Assembly (NCBI GenBank): GCA_017302015.1
Contig: JAFLEE010000036.1
Location: forward strand, 1 to 46,339
Source of the DNA: Spirochaetota bacterium
Lineage (GTDB): Bacteria; Spirochaetota; UBA12135; COTS27; JAFLEE01
DNA length: 46,339 nt
Direction of reading: 5' to 3'
Under the pieces are notes generated by a model that was not told where the DNA came from, did no database searches, and saw nothing but the letters and a program-made list of their open reading frames with translations. The position numbers were made by a program, and so were the translations under genes. This document shows, piece after piece, positions 8,059 to 17,102 of this stretch (the stretch's first letter is position 1; every line of letters begins with the position of its first letter).

Positions 8059-8829
8059 ATGGACGCCCGCCTTTTTACCGAACTCGGCTTCTCCGACAAT
8101 CGCCGCGCCGTCTACCTCGCCCTGCTCGATTTGGGCGAATGCGCCGCGGCCGCGGTGGCCCGGCGCTCTGGCCTCAAGCGCACCACGGTCTACGAACTGC
8201 TCGAGGGCCTCGTCGCCGACGGCCTCGCCCACGAGGGCCGCCGCGGCAGCCGCAGGAGTTTCAGCCCCGCCGACCCCCGGGCCCTCCACGGCCTCCTGCG
8301 ACGGCGCGAGAAGGCCCTCGGCGAACTCCTCCCCCTGCTGCTCGCCCGGGGCGCGGGGGCCTCGGCGAAGCCCCGCCTCCAATATTTCGCCGGCCTCGAG
8401 GGCGTGCGCCGGGTCAACGAGATGCTGCTCGAGGGGGGCGTGCGCGAGTACCGCTATTTCGGCTCGGTGCGCGAGATGGTCGACCTCCTCGGCGAATCCT
8501 GGCTGCGCCAATTCGTGCGCCGCCGGGTGGCCCTGGGCATCCGCAGCCGCGCCATCCGGGCGCGCAGCCGCGAGGTCGCCGGCCTCCCCTGGATGAAGGA
8601 GGGCGCGCGCTACCTGCGGGAGGTGCGCACCCTGCCCCGGCCGGTAGTGGGCGAACTCGCGAGCCTCTACCTGCTCCCCGACCGCATCCTCGTCAGCGCG
8701 GGGCGCAAGGAATGCTACGGGATGGTCGTCGAGAGCCGCGACTTGGCGGGCATCCTAGGGCTCCTCTGGGATTCGATCTGGGCGACGCTCCCGGCGAAGC
8801 CGGGCGCCCCGCCCCGCCCTACCGCTTGA
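8059..8829 (+). CDS. TrmB-family winged-helix transcriptional regulator
   Basis: This 256-aa protein begins with an N-terminal winged helix (about 1-75: LGFSDNRRAVYLALLDLG, VARRSGLKRTTVYELLEGLVADGLA), diagnostic of TrmB/sugar-specific regulators. It is followed by a TrmB regulator-like C-terminal domain (about 115-245) with KPRLQYFAGLEGVRRV. Bacterial members sense sugars or other ligands. The ATG at 8059 is preceded by T-rich sequence, not a Shine-Dalgarno, and by a perfect palindrome. The frame is open upstream to 7636, but those residues cover the palindrome and the PHP gene. Its 3' end overlaps the convergent CsgG-domain gene by 11 bp. Confidence 0.88.
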   Translation: MDARLFTELGFSDNRRAVYLALLDLGECAAAAVARRSGLKRTTVYELLEGLVADGLAHEGRRGSRRSFSPADPRALHGLLRRREKALGELLPLLLARGAGASAKPRLQYFAGLEGVRRVNEMLLEGGVREYRYFGSVREMVDLLGESWLRQFVRRRVALGIRSRAIRARSREVAGLPWMKEGARYLREVRTLPRPVVGELASLYLLPDRILVSAGRKECYGMVVESRDLAGILGLLWDSIWATLPAKPGAPPRPTA

Positions 8830-10840
8830 AAATCCCGTTGCCCGAGAGGGTGAAGAAGAGCACCGATTCGGGGTAGACCGCGTTGTCGAGGGTGTGGGCG
8901 ACCCGGTAGCGGTAGGTGTAGTTCGCGTCGAGTTCCAGGAAGCCCTTGAAGAGGCGCAGGGAAAGCCCGCCCACGCCCCCGTAGCCGAACCGGGTCGAGC
9001 CCAATTTGAACAGCGCGCCCTCGACGCCGACGCGCAGCGACAGCCAATCGGTGAACCAGTGCTCGAGGGCCGGCAGGAGGCGCACGCTGAAATAGGGGCT
9101 GCTCAGGTAGAACTCGTTCATCTGCTTGACGATCAGGAAGGATTTCCGCTCGTTGAAGTTCCAGGTGAGGTTCTCCTCGAGGAGGATGGGCACCAAGAGC
9201 GGAAGCATATCGTCTTCGAAGTACTTGCCGGTGTGGACGGTGGTGGCATACGACGTCGAATACTCCCGGAGCGGGCCCGGAACGTAGCGCGGGGTCTTCT
9301 CGCCGTAATAGGAGGCGAGCAGGTCGAAGAAGATCGTCTGGTCCGCGTTCTTGAAGAGGAGACCGAATTGCCCGCCGAGGGCGAGGCCGGCGTAGGTGGA
9401 GAAGGCGGCGTTGAAGTCCTGGGGCGGCATTCCGTTGGTCGAAAGGGGGGAATTGTACTTGTCCCACCAGTAATAGCGCGAGGAAATATTGCCGAGGATG
9501 AAGCCGAACCCGATGCCCACATGCTTCCCGAGATCGAAGCCGAGGTTCAGGATCCCCTGCTGGAAACGATTCTCCGACTTGGCGGCTTCCTTCAGGCTCC
9601 CGTAGAGGGCCGAGGTGGCTGCGTCGAGGTGGAAATTCGCGATGTAGGAGTCGTTATACGTGGACCCGGTATATTCCAGCCCGATCCCGAACCCCTTGAC
9701 GATGGGAATCTGGTAGCCCGCCTTGAGGAGGGAGAAGGTCTCGGTGACCGCGCTCTCGTCCCGCACGATGATCGAAACCCCCCGCGACGCGTTGCCCGGC
9801 TTCGTGGTGTCCTCGAGGGTCTCCCCGTCGGGCAATTTGAAGGCGTAGGAGACGAAAAGGCGGTCTTTCGCGGCGGAGCCGAGGTAGGCGGGGTTGCCGT
9901 AGGACATATAGCGTTCGGGCTGGACCTTGAACTTGGCCGTGCCGGAACTCAGCCGGTTGAGGAAACTTTCCACCACCTTGTTCTGCGGGTCGAGTTTCCG
10001 GGCTTCGGCGAGTTCCCGCTTGGCCGCCTCCACATCCCGGCGGTCGTAGGCGTCGATGCCCTTCGACAGGCGCGTCACCGCCGTGGCGTTCATGGCCTTC
10101 TTGTCGCGCAGGGCCGCATCGATGCTCGCGTCGACCTTGAGGCCGAGTCGGGTGAGGATGCCCTTGGCGAAATAGGCGCTGATGTAGGGGTAGTTCTTTC
10201 CGGGGGCCTTGAGTTGCTGGGTCCAGAGGACCTCGCTGGTGCTCACCCGGGTCAACCGCGCGCTCACCAGCAGGTCGTCGCCCATATCGGTGATGCTGCC
10301 GAAGACGATGTAGTCGCAGGCGAGGAGCTTCCCCAATTTCCCCGCATCCTTATTCTCCACCAGGCCGCTCTCCACGAGCGCCGCCTCTTTCAGGAGATCC
10401 TTGCGCTTGTCGCGGTCGACGAGTTGGAGGCGGGGCGCCTTCTTGACCTCGAAGGAAATGAGCTCCGAGAAGCCCTTGCCGAGGTAGCGGTGGTCGGGGT
10501 TGTCCGAGTTCACCCCGAAATCGTTGATGGAGATGGCGCCGCCGGTCCCGGGCACGGGGGCCGAAGCGCCCTCGCCCGCGAGGCCGCTGCCCGCGAAGGC
10601 CTGTTCCGCGCCGATGGCCCGATTCGACTCCGGCCCGCCCACGTTCGCCACCGCGCCGGGGGCGACCCGGAGGGTGCCCAAGAGGGCGCTATCGAGGCGG
10701 ACCGTAGCGCCCTCGTTGGTGAACGCCGCATGGAGCACATCCCCGTTGGTCAGGGTGATCGTCTGGATCTCCGCGGGGAAAAGGGTCGCCAAAAGGGGAA
10801 CCACGACGAGGAAAGAACGAAATAGTACGGAAATGGACAT
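8819..10840 (-). CDS. CsgG-domain protein fused to an outer-membrane beta-barrel
   Basis: This 673-aa exported protein has a signal peptide at 1-23 (PLLATLFPAE). A CsgG/FlgO-like domain spans about 105-235 (ISINDFG, LVDRDKRKDLLKEA, CDYIVFGSITDMGDDLLVSARLTRVSTSEVLW). A helical TPR-like stretch covers about 250-305. The remaining residues, about 330-673, alternate aromatic and polar residues and end in VLFFTLSGNGIFKR, typical of an outer-membrane barrel ending in an aromatic strand. CsgG domains act in curli secretion or as outer-membrane assembly platforms. The role here is unknown, and no curli genes are present. A minus-strand -10 box lies upstream. It overlaps the convergent regulator by 11 bp. 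Confidence 0.8.
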   Translation of the reverse strand: MSISVLFRSFLVVVPLLATLFPAEIQTITLTNGDVLHAAFTNEGATVRLDSALLGTLRVAPGAVANVGGPESNRAIGAEQAFAGSGLAGEGASAPVPGTGGAISINDFGVNSDNPDHRYLGKGFSELISFEVKKAPRLQLVDRDKRKDLLKEAALVESGLVENKDAGKLGKLLACDYIVFGSITDMGDDLLVSARLTRVSTSEVLWTQQLKAPGKNYPYISAYFAKGILTRLGLKVDASIDAALRDKKAMNATAVTRLSKGIDAYDRRDVEAAKRELAEARKLDPQNKVVESFLNRLSSGTAKFKVQPERYMSYGNPAYLGSAAKDRLFVSYAFKLPDGETLEDTTKPGNASRGVSIIVRDESAVTETFSLLKAGYQIPIVKGFGIGLEYTGSTYNDSYIANFHLDAATSALYGSLKEAAKSENRFQQGILNLGFDLGKHVGIGFGFILGNISSRYYWWDKYNSPLSTNGMPPQDFNAAFSTYAGLALGGQFGLLFKNADQTIFFDLLASYYGEKTPRYVPGPLREYSTSYATTVHTGKYFEDDMLPLLVPILLEENLTWNFNERKSFLIVKQMNEFYLSSPYFSVRLLPALEHWFTDWLSLRVGVEGALFKLGSTRFGYGGVGGLSLRLFKGFLELDANYTYRYRVAHTLDNAVYPESVLFFTLSGNGIFKR

Positions 10841-11119
10841 GATGCCCCCCGGCGAAAGTAATCAGATGAATCGCATATTATATATTTGGGATGGAATTTT
10901 ACCAGTGCGCCGAGGCCGCGGGCGGGGTCCATGCGTTCGACGAGGGGTCACGGGCTGGGTTTTGCCGGTTTTTCGGCCGGCGGGGCCGCCCCGCGTCGCG
11001 TGCGGCCATCCCCAATAGCGATGCGTCTCCCCTCCGGCGCCAAGAATGTGCCTCGGGCGCCGGTGGTGGCGCGTTCCCAGAACAGGATCGTCGGTGGCCC
11101 GAGGATCGCCGCGAGCCGT
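10841..11119. promoter_or_regulatory. Intergenic region with CsgG-gene promoter
   Basis: On the minus strand a perfect -10 box TATAAT lies at 10882-10877 in an AT-rich patch, about 37 nt upstream of the ATG at 10840. A good -35 is not visible at 16-18 nt. The rest (10910-11119) is GC-rich, contains inverted repeats around 10963-10981 (GCCGG...CCGGC), and shows no supported gene. Confidence 0.4.
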
Positions 11120-13282
11120 TTAAGGAGCGTCCTCGAGGCCGCATTGATGGAAATAAGCGCAGGCTCGGTACCCCGGGACTATGGGTTGACCGTCGAGGGC
11201 CAGCACGTTGAAGATGGGGGCGGGTTTGAACGATCGGGCGCAAGTCACCGTAATGTTCGAGGAGTTCGCCACCGAGATCATGCTCTTCTGACCTGAAAGA
11301 CGAACATTTCCGCTCATGTTATAGATGGAAATGCTTTCGGATCCACTGATCTTCAGGACCGGCGTTTGCGTATCATGCTTCCCCAGCATCGCGGCCTCCG
11401 ACTTGTAGTAATAGATCGACACATTCTTCGCGTCGAGGATTTCCGCCTGACAATCCGCCTTGATGCGCTCGGTATTCAGCGAATAGAGGGCCAGGGGCTC
11501 GGTGGTGCCTTTGACCAATAGTTTGCGGTAATCCGGGTGGCCGGTGTGCTTCGTGGAGGTCGCCTCATCCGGATTGAAGGCGTACCAGCGCCCGCCCCCC
11601 GATCCGGTGATCAGGTAGGTATAGAACAATTTTCCGCCGCGCTCCCTCGCGTCCCAGCCGACGAGGCCCGAAAACACGTTCCGGACGATCGAATTCCGGC
11701 CGGCCCGCCAGTGCAATGAGCAGAACTCTTCGCCCGTGTCGGGGCTGCTGATGGCGAGGTCGGACAGGCTGGTGCGGGCCCCCGCGTCGTCCACGGTGGC
11801 GATGATCGGCGTATTGGCCCCGCCCCAGCCGGCGGCGGCCCGGATTTCGCTGGTGAGCCGGGAGCCCCCGAAAAGCGCTGTCCGGGCCGAGAGGACCAGC
11901 GTGTCCGAAACGACGTAGATGCCTCGCGGGACGAATAGTTTCGGGTGCTGGAGCAGCGCGGCCCGGAAGACGGCCGTTTCATCGGTCTTGCCGTCGCCCT
12001 TCGCGCCGAGGTCCTTGATATTGACCGCATCCGCGTCCTCGAAGAACGGGAAGGTCTTATCGTCCCACAGGTGCTTGGCCTTGATCGAATCCCAAGCGGG
12101 AGCCGCGGGGACCTTGGACAGGACCCGCAGCGTCTTGTCCGTGGCCGCGCCGCCGTACCAGGACAAGCTGTTCCGGTTGCACCGCGCGTATCGCCGCACC
12201 CAGGACCATTCATCGGCCCGATCCAACGGTTCGCCCTGGACGATGGTTTCCACATTTCGGCAGAAGACGTTTTCCAGAACCAGGTTTTCGTCCTGGGCCG
12301 TGGCGAAGATCCGACCGCCGGGACGCTGGTACGAGAGGATCCCATCCACCAAGGTCGTGCCCGTCCCCGCCCGATTGCCCACGAGCGACACCGCGCATTC
12401 GGGATTCCCCTCGAAATGGAACCCGACGACCAGCAGCGGGGTGACGAGGCCCGCGTGGTAGACGAACGCCTTCTTCTGGCCCCGGCACTCCAGACCCGCG
12501 AGCATCGGGAATCGCGCTCCCTCGTCCGCCCACAGACCGTAGTCCCCGCCCAGGACCTCGATGTTGTAGGCTCCGCCGCCCTGTCCCGGGCAATTGATCA
12601 TCCCGGAGAACGCCCCGTCCGCATGGATCTTCACGTCGGAAAGGCTGCAACCCTGCGAACCGGTGTGCTTGATGCCGGCGGCTCCGGGGAACCCGCGGAT
12701 ATCGAGGTCGATCCCCTGGAAGACCTGGTTGAAGGAGATGTTGGGCTGTTCCTTCCCCCACGCGGGCTCTTGCGTCCCGGGGACATCGTCGCGGGACTGC
12801 GCCCATACCCACACGAGGGGCATGGGCCGGTCCTTGTCCCGGAACTGGGCGGTCTCTGGATTGATCTTCAGGAGCGGCCGGCCGCCTTTTTTGGACCCGA
12901 CGAGGACGGTCGGGCGGGTCCGGTCCCCCCAGAAATGCTGGGTGCCCCCGTCGTGCGCCGACGGGGTCTCGCGACGATAGACGGCCTGTTCGCAGGAGAT
13001 CGTATTCGAGACCAGATACACCCCCTTCGGAAAGAAGCAGACGTACTGGAAATCGCGGGCGTCATGGATCGCCTTCTGGATCGCCAGGGTCGAATCCCGC
13101 TTGCCCAGGGGGTCGGCGAAATACGGTTTGCGGGTGACGTCTAGATAACCGAGCTTGGCGAGCGTATCGGAGGCGTCCACGCCGGGCGGGAACTGGTCCA
13201 GGCGCGCCTGGAAATCGGGGCCCTGCGGGAAAAGGAGCCCTCCGAGCAGAATCGCGAGGGTCAAGGCGGCCCGTGCATCCAT
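11120..13282 (-). CDS. Secreted double beta-helix protein (pectate-lyase-3/GH55-like), copy 1
   Basis: This 720-aa protein has a signal peptide (about 1-20). It holds two copies of the pectate-lyase-3 start motif: DSTLAIQKAIHD...FFPKGVYLVSNTI (about 63-95) and VNIKDLGAKGDGKTDETAVF...LFVPRGIYVVSDTL (about 423-465). Each is followed by beta-helix-like coils, giving a tandem double helix as in GH55 exo-beta-1,3-glucanases and related lyases. The C-terminal half has GGGRWYAF. It is a paralogue of the protein at 14835-17102 with matching block order. AGGAGG just before the ATG marks the start. The substrate is not known; neighbouring sulfatase and mutarotase genes point to a sulfated polysaccharide. 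Confidence 0.8.
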   Translation of the reverse strand: MDARAALTLAILLGGLLFPQGPDFQARLDQFPPGVDASDTLAKLGYLDVTRKPYFADPLGKRDSTLAIQKAIHDARDFQYVCFFPKGVYLVSNTISCEQAVYRRETPSAHDGGTQHFWGDRTRPTVLVGSKKGGRPLLKINPETAQFRDKDRPMPLVWVWAQSRDDVPGTQEPAWGKEQPNISFNQVFQGIDLDIRGFPGAAGIKHTGSQGCSLSDVKIHADGAFSGMINCPGQGGGAYNIEVLGGDYGLWADEGARFPMLAGLECRGQKKAFVYHAGLVTPLLVVGFHFEGNPECAVSLVGNRAGTGTTLVDGILSYQRPGGRIFATAQDENLVLENVFCRNVETIVQGEPLDRADEWSWVRRYARCNRNSLSWYGGAATDKTLRVLSKVPAAPAWDSIKAKHLWDDKTFPFFEDADAVNIKDLGAKGDGKTDETAVFRAALLQHPKLFVPRGIYVVSDTLVLSARTALFGGSRLTSEIRAAAGWGGANTPIIATVDDAGARTSLSDLAISSPDTGEEFCSLHWRAGRNSIVRNVFSGLVGWDARERGGKLFYTYLITGSGGGRWYAFNPDEATSTKHTGHPDYRKLLVKGTTEPLALYSLNTERIKADCQAEILDAKNVSIYYYKSEAAMLGKHDTQTPVLKISGSESISIYNMSGNVRLSGQKSMISVANSSNITVTCARSFKPAPIFNVLALDGQPIVPGYRACAYFHQCGLEDAP

Positions 13283-13380
13283 CTTTCCTCCTCAGGAACG
13301 TTTTAAGCGAACGAAGCAGGCCGCGCAAGATCCCTCCCGCGCGCCCTATTGCAGACAGGCTCTCGGTGGCGATCAGTCAA

Positions 13381-14838
13381 TCAGGCCTCCCCGAACGCCA
13401 GGCCCGGGCCCATGGGCGCATGGGCGACCATGATGTAGCGATTGACGCAGGTATCCTGGTTCTCGTGGGCGAAAGTCCACAGACGCTTGGAACAAGCCTT
13501 GATCACGGGTGCGCAGGCGGGATCCCGGGCGAGGTTGCGGCACTCCCCGGGGTCCGCCTCGAGATCGTAGAGTTCGTCTTCATCAAACCCATTATAGACA
13601 TAGCGCCACTTCTCCGTGGTCACGGTGCGCTGGATGCCGTAGAGCTCGTTGCCGTTGGATTGGGTGAACCAAGCATCGCGCCAGCGCGGGCTCGGACGGC
13701 CCTCCAGGAACGGCACGAGACTTTCCCCCGCGAAGCGCCGGGCGCGGGGAAGGTCCGCGAGTTCCAGGATCGTCGGGGCGAAATCGGCCAATGAGACGAA
13801 GCGGTCCACGACCCTCCCCGGATCCCGGATCTTCCCGGGATGGCGGAGGAGCGCAGGGATGTGATAGGCGGAGCGGAACGACGGCAGGCCCTTGCACCAG
13901 AGGCCGTGCTCGGCCATATAGTCGCCGTGGTCCGAGAGGTAGAGCACGACGGTCTCCTCCTCCTGCCCGCTCTCCGCCAGGGCGCGGAGGACCTCCCCGA
14001 ATAAGTGGTCTTCGTAGGCGCAGAAGGCGAGATAATGGCGGATCGCTTCGCGGTGCTCCCGGGGCGTGAGTTGGTCGAAGCGCGACCGCGTCTTGCGGTA
14101 GAGGGCGGGCTTGTCGGCCATGGCGTCGGCGAAGGAGGCGGGGAGTTCGATGGACTTGGGGTCGATGAGGTCGAGGAAGCGCGGCGGGACGAAATAGGGA
14201 TCATGGGGGCCGACGGGCCCGATGAATTGGCACCAGGGATCCCCGCCCTTTTTCCGCTCCCTCAAGACGGAGGCGCCGTCGGCCACCACTTCCTCGTCGC
14301 CGAAGGGGTTCTCCCTTTCGCCATAATGGGTATAGGTGCCGTACCCCGGGCGCAGGATCTCGCCGTCGCCGCGCGTGCGGGGGGTCGGGGGCAGCTTCTC
14401 GTATTGCTTCCATTCGAAAGGCCGCGGGCGACCGGCTTCCTCCCGCGTCATCACCGGCTTCGGGGGGCGGGTCATGCGCCAACCCCGGTCCACGGGCGTC
14501 TCCAAGGCGCTCACATGCCATTTGCCGCTATAGTGCAGGTCGTACCCCGCGTCCCGCAGGTCTTCGCTGAAGAGGCGCACGCCGTCATAGAGACCGCGCG
14601 AGAGGGCGTTCCCCACATCCACATTATTCCAGACCCCGTGCTCCGACGGGAAGAGCCCCGAAAAAAAACTCGCCCGGGAAGGGCAGCAATGGGGCGAGGG
14701 GCAATAGGCGCGGGAGAACGCGATCCCTTCCCCGGCGAAGCGCGCCAGATTGGGCGCGGGCGCGCGCAGGACCGGCGGGGCCGTATCCCCCCGCTGCTGA
14801 TCGGTCATAAAGATGAGGAAATTGGGCGGACGGCTCAT
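13381..14838 (-). CDS. Sulfatase (arylsulfatase family)
   Basis: This 485-aa protein is normal length for a type I sulfatase. FLIFMTDQQRGD (Asp13) gives the first metal ligand. The C-C-P-S-R signature (Cys51 is the formylglycine residue) is followed by FFSGLFPSEHG. HDPYFVPP (about 210) and LSDHGDYMAEHGLW (about 308) provide later active-site residues. No signal peptide is visible. The ATG at 14838 overlaps the TGA of the upstream beta-helix gene (ATGA), fixing the start and showing translational coupling. It resembles choline-sulfatase/heparan-type S1 members in general layout, but the subfamily cannot be assigned by eye. No maturation enzyme is encoded nearby. Confidence 0.92.
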   Translation of the reverse strand: MSRPPNFLIFMTDQQRGDTAPPVLRAPAPNLARFAGEGIAFSRAYCPSPHCCPSRASFFSGLFPSEHGVWNNVDVGNALSRGLYDGVRLFSEDLRDAGYDLHYSGKWHVSALETPVDRGWRMTRPPKPVMTREEAGRPRPFEWKQYEKLPPTPRTRGDGEILRPGYGTYTHYGERENPFGDEEVVADGASVLRERKKGGDPWCQFIGPVGPHDPYFVPPRFLDLIDPKSIELPASFADAMADKPALYRKTRSRFDQLTPREHREAIRHYLAFCAYEDHLFGEVLRALAESGQEEETVVLYLSDHGDYMAEHGLWCKGLPSFRSAYHIPALLRHPGKIRDPGRVVDRFVSLADFAPTILELADLPRARRFAGESLVPFLEGRPSPRWRDAWFTQSNGNELYGIQRTVTTEKWRYVYNGFDEDELYDLEADPGECRNLARDPACAPVIKACSKRLWTFAHENQDTCVNRYIMVAHAPMGPGLAFGEA

Positions 14839-17102
14839 GGGTTCCCCCTCTGATAGAGCACCGGGCGATCCAGAGGTTCGACCCCCGACGATGCGCCTTT
14901 GCGCGTTTCGGAGACGAGGGTCCACGCGGTGGGGTCCTGCGTCATCGAGAGGCCCAATAGTTTTTGCCCCGCCCGGGCGGGCCGGGGACAGGCGTTGGCC
15001 AAGAGCCAATCCTCGCAATCCTCGAAGCGGAAGAGTTCGCCCCCGGCGAGGGCCGTGGCGTTTCCTCCATAGCCGAAGATGCGCAGCGCCCTCGAGGCGC
15101 GCGCCAACACCACGGGGTGGTTCCCCTCGCTTTTGAGCCCGAAGATGTCGACGTTCTGCGCGCCATCGATTTCGAGGCGCGCTTCGCTCTCCGAGCCCTC
15201 GAGGTTGAGTTGGTAGAAGCGAAGGGGTTCCCGGGTGCCGCGGATCGCCATGGCCCGGAAGCGCGGATCCTGCTCCGACTTCCCCCACACGAGCCCGTGG
15301 GATTCCTCGTGCCAATTGTACCAGCGCCCCCCGCCGTGGCCGGAGAGGAGCACGAGGGTGCCGGTATATTCCTCCCGGCTGTCCTGCCTCCCGGAATAGC
15401 CATAACCGACCGCCGGCACCATATGCGCCGTCGCGCTGCGCACCTGCGACTCGCCCCCGCTGCGCCAATGGAGGAAGGTGAACCCCAGGCATTCCGTCGG
15501 GGCGTAGAGCCCCAGGAAGGAGAGGGAGGTCGCCGCCTGGGAAGAGTCGGATGTCTCCAGGATGGGCTTGCGCGCCTCGCCGTCGGAAAAGAAGGTCTCA
15601 TCCCTCCGGATCGCGATGATCGAGAGGTTCTGGGCTACCCCGAAGAGTTTCGTCAGCGGCCTTAGCGAAAGCGTCCGCCTGACCCGGTAGACGCCCTTGG
15701 GGAGGAAGACCTTCTCGTTCCCGTCGATCGCGCGCTGCAGGGCATCGGTATCGTCGGCCACCCCGTCGCCCACGGCGTTCCACGGGGCCTCCTTCACGTT
15801 CGCCGCACCGCTGGATTCGAAGCTGGGCGTTTCGCGGAACCGGTGGCGCGCGAGGAGATCCGCGGGGGGTTCGCCCGGGGACGCATCCACGATCGTCGTG
15901 CTCCGCTTCCCGTCCACGTAGGGCGCCGTGCGGTACTGCCGCTCGAGGTAGGCCGCGGGGTCGATCCCGAGGGCGATGCGGTCCACCCGCGTCCACGGCC
16001 CCGGCGCGGCGGCGAGTTCCTCCCCCGGGGCCTTGACGATCACCGAGGCGTTCTTCAAGAAGACCCGGCTCAAGTGGATGCTGCGGGAAGTTTCGATCGC
16101 CAGATTTTTTCCCGGGCCATCGAAGGCCAGCACCGAATCGATGAGGGTGATGAGCCCTTCGCTGGGGACGTGATTCTTGGGTTTCCCGACGAGGAGGGGG
16201 CCGGGCCCCGGGCCCTCCATGCGGCAGCCCACCAGGCAGAGGGTCTCCATGCCGCTATAGACGAGGGCGTGCTTGCGCTGGCCGCGCAGGGTGAAACCGC
16301 TTAAGGTCGGGGCGGGCTGGGCCTCCGTGAGGTCGGCCCCGATTTCGCCGCCGAGGATGGTCACCCCATGGTGGGAGCCCCCGCTTCCGGCGCCGCCCTC
16401 CAGTCCCTTGAGGCCATGGGTGGCGTCGATGGTGCAGTCCTGGATGCTCGATCCCTGGGCCGCGCGGTGGCGGATGGCGATGGCGCCCGGGTTCCCCTCG
16501 CCGAGGACCAGGTCGATCCCGACGAAGAGTTGGTTGAACGACACGTTCCCCGACGGCGGGTGCTCGACGCCGTTCTTGCTGTCGACCCGCGACCAGAAAT
16601 GGATGAGGATCTTCGGCCTCTGTGGCTCGTCGAAGCCCGGACTCCTGGGGGCCAGGCGGATCGTGGCCCGGCGGGCCGAATCCGCGGTGGAGCCGACGAG
16701 GATGCACGGGAACATCTTGGCCGAGGATAGCTTCCCGTTCTGGCGGCGGTAGAGGGGCTCGGCGCATGTGATCGTATCGGAGACCCGGTAGGTTCCCGGC
16801 GGGAAGAAACAGGCCAGCTGGTTCGTGCACGCGTATTCCACGGCCGCCTGGATGGCGCGCGTGGCGTCCTTCGCGCCCGTCGCATCCGCCCGAAACGGCG
16901 CCGCCGTCACATCGACGTAACCCATGGCCGCGAGTTTCCGGTTCCCGAGCCCCTCCACCCCGGTGCCGAGGCGCACCATGTCCATCATCGGCGCACGGAC
17001 CGTATCCATGATGTGCTCGGGGGGAATGGCCTCCTGGGCGGGGGCGGCGCCGAGGACCAGGGCGGACATAAGGCCGATTTTAAGGAGCGGGGATGGGAAC
17101 AT
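14835..17102 (-). CDS. Secreted double beta-helix protein (pectate-lyase-3/GH55-like), copy 2
   Basis: This 755-aa protein has a signal peptide (about 1-22, LVLGAAPAQ). It carries two pectate-lyase-3 start motifs: ATRAIQAAVEYA...FFPPGTYRVSDTI (about 82-115) and NAVGDGVADDTDALQRAID...VFLPKGVYRVRRTL (about 450-490). The C-terminal half has HWRSGGESQVRSAT and GGGRWYNWHEE, mirroring copy 1 (HWRAGRNSIVRNVF, GGGRWYAF). The ATG at 17102 lies inside the last codons of the upstream ankyrin-mutarotase gene (23-bp overlap), and its TGA overlaps the sulfatase ATG. Likely role: an extracellular or periplasmic glycan hydrolase or lyase. Confidence 0.8.
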   Translation of the reverse strand: MFPSPLLKIGLMSALVLGAAPAQEAIPPEHIMDTVRAPMMDMVRLGTGVEGLGNRKLAAMGYVDVTAAPFRADATGAKDATRAIQAAVEYACTNQLACFFPPGTYRVSDTITCAEPLYRRQNGKLSSAKMFPCILVGSTADSARRATIRLAPRSPGFDEPQRPKILIHFWSRVDSKNGVEHPPSGNVSFNQLFVGIDLVLGEGNPGAIAIRHRAAQGSSIQDCTIDATHGLKGLEGGAGSGGSHHGVTILGGEIGADLTEAQPAPTLSGFTLRGQRKHALVYSGMETLCLVGCRMEGPGPGPLLVGKPKNHVPSEGLITLIDSVLAFDGPGKNLAIETSRSIHLSRVFLKNASVIVKAPGEELAAAPGPWTRVDRIALGIDPAAYLERQYRTAPYVDGKRSTTIVDASPGEPPADLLARHRFRETPSFESSGAANVKEAPWNAVGDGVADDTDALQRAIDGNEKVFLPKGVYRVRRTLSLRPLTKLFGVAQNLSIIAIRRDETFFSDGEARKPILETSDSSQAATSLSFLGLYAPTECLGFTFLHWRSGGESQVRSATAHMVPAVGYGYSGRQDSREEYTGTLVLLSGHGGGRWYNWHEESHGLVWGKSEQDPRFRAMAIRGTREPLRFYQLNLEGSESEARLEIDGAQNVDIFGLKSEGNHPVVLARASRALRIFGYGGNATALAGGELFRFEDCEDWLLANACPRPARAGQKLLGLSMTQDPTAWTLVSETRKGASSGVEPLDRPVLYQRGNP

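Noticed and set aside
8894-10825. 643-codon rightward open frame opposite the CsgG-domain gene
   Set aside because: The opposite strand has a signal peptide, domain motifs and barrel pattern; the rightward frame is Gly/Glu/Val-rich shadow sequence.
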